A DNA stretch of 64,000 bases, from NCBI RefSeq assembly GCF_000218685.1, contig NW_006763300.1, forward strand, positions 703,360-767,359, given 5' to 3'. The DNA is from Serpula lacrymans var. lacrymans S7.9 (taxonomy: Eukaryota > Basidiomycota > Agaricomycetes > Boletales > Serpulaceae). The notes beneath the pieces were generated by a model. That model ran no database searches. It saw only the letters and a list, made by a program, of their open reading frames with translations, and was not told the origin of the DNA. Positions 59,841-64,000 of the stretch are shown piece by piece (within the stretch, counting starts at the first letter, position 1; every line of letters starts with the position of its first letter). The position numbers were made by a program, and so were the translations under genes.

Positions 59841-62252
59841 TTACTCTACCATCTGTCGGAATTTGTCCTGGATCTCCGTGTACAACGCATCCAATTTCTG
59901 TGTGATGGGTTCTTGACCTTGAGATGGCGACTACAAAGCATGTTTTTTAGTCAAATTCGCGCTGCGACATCATGTTGTAGCGACATACCTCGAACTTCAT
60001 CTGAGACAACTTGAACATTAGATCGCTCGCCGAGTCTTTGATCTTGGCGAAAGTAAGGTCTCCTTGAGCTACTGCTCTCAAAGCTGCATCATGGAACCCG
60101 ACGAAATTGCGAAGCATGGCCGTGGTCTTGTAGAAGGGGCAGAATCGATCGTATTCACTCATACCGTTCTGTTGCAAGAAATCATCTTTCAACATACGTG
60201 CGACCTCCAAGGTAATCTTATCATTCTCGCCAAGAGCACTCTTGCCCACCAGTTGTACGATTTCCGCGAGATCCTCCTCCTTTTGCAAAATCTCTTTTGT
60301 CTTCATGCGAAGCTCTACGAATCCAGAATGTGTCTTTTCATAGTATGGCTCCAGGATTTTCGTGTACTTGGAATACGACAAGTTCCAGTTGACGGATGGG
60401 AAATGTTTTCGCTGGGCAAGTTTCTTATCCAGACCCCAGAACACTTGCACGATACTAAGCGTGGCAGATGTGACGGGATCTGAGAAATCACCTCCAGGAG
60501 GGGAAACGCTGAACACAACCATGAGATAGATTCAAGCCTCTAAATCGAAAGAAATACTAACGCTCCAACGATAGAGACAGTACCTTGCCTCTGCGGACTT
60601 CCAAGACACTGGACTTTGCCTGCACGCTCGTAGAAGCTAGCCAGTTTAGTTCCGAGATAAGCAGGATAACCAGAATCAGCCGGCATTTCAGCCAAGCGTC
60701 CAGAAATCTCACGCAGAGCCTCAGCCCAACGTGATGTCGAGTCGGCCATCATCGATACGTTACTGCCTTGGTCACGGAAATATTCAGATAGCGTGATACC
60801 AGTGTAGATGGAGGCTTCACGAGCAGCCACAGGCATGTTGGACGTATTTGCCACGAGGGTCGTGCGTTTCATGATAGGCTCTTGACGGTCACCGACTTCC
60901 ATTGTTAATTCAGGGAACTATTGAAACAAGTAACGTCAGACGTGAAATGATGATACCACCGAACTAACCTCCATTAAAACTTCAGCCATCTGAAGATTAC
61001 AACGTGAGCCTCATACGCTATACGTGGCGACTGATGTCATCACAAACCTCATTTCCTCTCTCACCGCAACCAACATAAATGATAATATCACTATTAGAGT
61101 ACTTCGAGAGTGCCTGCGAGATAACCGTCTTCCCACAACCGAAAGCCCCTGGAATAGCTGTGGTACCGCCTTGCACACACCTACGCGAACTGTTAGCTTT
61201 GTCCCGCTTAAAACTATATGATTACGCTTACGGGAACAAAGCATCGAGAATGCGCTGCCCAGTTAAAAGAGGATAGTCGGCAGTCTGTTTCTCCGTAACA
61301 GGTCGAGGTGCTCGGACAGGCCATAATTGCATCATAGAGTGCTTAGTAGTCTTGCCTTCGAATTCTGTCTCCAATATGGTGTCCTAGGTATTTGACAGAT
61401 GAATAGGTAGCAAGACAGAGGTCAAATAAGAAACGAACGGCAACGGAATAGCTGCCTTTCTCCGCAATGTGCGTGATTGTGCCAAGCGCGCGTGGTGAAA
61501 GCATGATCTTGTGGTTATCGACCAGAGAGTTCTCATAGACGCCTCCGAAGATGTCACCGCCTGATATATGATCGCCAACCTTCACACATACACCTTTCAG
61601 ATTGTGACTGCGATGACGGAGTTGTACTTACCTTGAACGATGAAGGATTGAAGTCCCAACTTAGCGATCGATCAAGTGCCTCAGTGTTGATACCACGGGG
61701 AATGTAAATTGACTTTGACAGCTCTTGAATTGACTATGGATATGTATGATATTGAGGGATTCCGATGATGCACTGTGTACCGAATAGGACAACTTACTCG
61801 AAGAGGTCGCTGAATGCCATCCACGATGTTGCCCATCAAGCCTAGGACAAATTTTCAGCCAATAGCTCTGTACCACGAGTTAATAGCTCATTTACCAGGA
61901 CCAAGTTCTACACTCAATGGCTTTCCTGTGCGCAGCACGGGATCACCGACTGTTACGCCGGACGTCTCTTCGTACACTTGAATCGTCGCTTTGTCAGACT
62001 CTATGCGGATGACCTCTGTGATTCCCTCGTAAGTACTGGACTAAATTAGATACATGGATACAGATTTAAGGCATACCTCCTACCAGCTCATCGTGCCCGA
62101 CGCGAACGAGCTCGTACATGGCGGCACCAATCATATTTTCTGCAATCACGACAGGACCTGAGACACCAAAAACTTGGCCAAATCGCGATTCACGCTCTTC
62201 ATCTCTGATCTTCCTGAGGTCTCGTTTCGCATTTTGAAGGGCTCCTGCCATG
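59841..62252 (-). CDS. VMA1: V-type proton ATPase catalytic subunit A
   Basis: The ATP-hydrolysing subunit of the V1 sector, which drives proton pumping into the vacuole and endosomes. The ATG at 62252 gives [20 protein letters not shown], then [20 protein letters not shown]. Further segments are [38 protein letters not shown] and the A-subunit-specific non-homologous region ([20 protein letters not shown]). The P-loop reads [20 protein letters not shown], followed by [33 protein letters not shown] and [12 protein letters not shown]. The C-terminal domain contains [12 protein letters not shown] and [11 protein letters not shown]. Stop TAA at 59841-59843. About nine short introns. No intein is present: the site used by the yeast VMA1 intein (after GAFGCGKT) is uninterrupted. 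It shares a 162-bp divergent promoter with RPT1. Confidence 0.96.
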
Positions 62253-62414
62253 GTATCGTTAATGCAGTCGTCGTCAAATGAGCTACCAGAGCTCAATAAC
62301 ACTATCCAGGTTTCTAAATCGGACTTTGATTATGGCGGATGTAGCCGAGGCGCGTTCGTGAGTAGTACGCTGACATACAGTGACGCGTCCTCCAACGCCT
62401 GTCCAGAACACATT
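62253..62414. promoter_or_regulatory. Compact divergent VMA1/RPT1 promoter (162 bp)
   Basis: Only 162 bp separate the start codons of VMA1 (minus) and RPT1 (plus). An ACGCGT hexamer lies near 62382-62387. No TATA box is apparent. Both transcripts must use overlapping promoter and 5' UTR sequence. Confidence 0.5.

Positions 62415-64000
<1,586 letters not shown>

Noticed and set aside
61130..61260. Possible VMA1 intein
   Set aside because: The [18 protein letters not shown] junction is continuous apart from ordinary short introns; there is no intein or homing endonuclease sequence.

Overview
This window looks like nuclear DNA of a basidiomycete fungus, most likely an agaricomycete. Almost every gene is cut by many short introns (about 45-70 bp, GTNNGT...YAG). 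The gene families are fungal: Zn2Cys6 regulator, GH3-PA14 beta-glucosidase, DUF6534-like membrane protein, FAS1 protein, Ty3/gypsy chromovirus and CENP-B/Tigger-type transposase. I cannot name the species from sequence alone.

Layout, left to right: a GH3 beta-glucosidase (-); an MLKL-like four-helix plus kinase-fold protein whose catalytic loop reads HGN (-); an ING-family PHD protein (+); the kinetochore protein Nuf2 (-), sharing a divergent promoter with a RecQ helicase (+); and a DDX41-type DEAD-box helicase (-). From about 17.8 to 30.1 kb lies a transposon-rich block. It holds a decayed Tigger/pogo-type transposase (-), unexplained low-complexity DNA, and a complete 6.9-kb LTR retrotransposon (21667-28558) with identical 342-bp LTRs. 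To its right are a Zn2Cys6 regulator (-), a membrane-anchored histidine phosphatase (-), a very long DYRK-family kinase (+), a BAHD-type acyltransferase (-), a double-PHD Rco1/PHF12-like protein (-), a small unknown protein (-), tRNA dimethylallyltransferase (-), a DUF6534-like membrane protein (-), a gene-poor stretch with a strong hairpin, mitochondrial ribosomal protein uL15m (+), splicing factor Prp38 (-), a FAS1 protein (-), V-ATPase subunit A (-) and, cut by the right edge, proteasome ATPase Rpt1 (+).

Most of the window is conserved housekeeping: chromosome segregation, DNA repair, splicing, tRNA modification, proteolysis and vacuolar acidification. Several promoters are divergent (Nuf2/RecQ, VMA1/RPT1, histidine phosphatase/DYRK). 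Two ACGCGT motifs in the Nuf2/RecQ promoter fit G1/S control.

The most interesting items are these. First, the MLKL-like protein (4159-6486), a candidate fungal cell-death pseudokinase. Second, the retrotransposon: an 11-nt self-priming match between its predicted mRNA 5' end and its primer-binding site, a GGGTTTT slippery heptamer directly before the gag stop, a small membrane-protein ORF ahead of gag, and two isolated TGA codons despite identical LTRs. Exon boundaries are my reading of splice signals and were not tested against transcripts.
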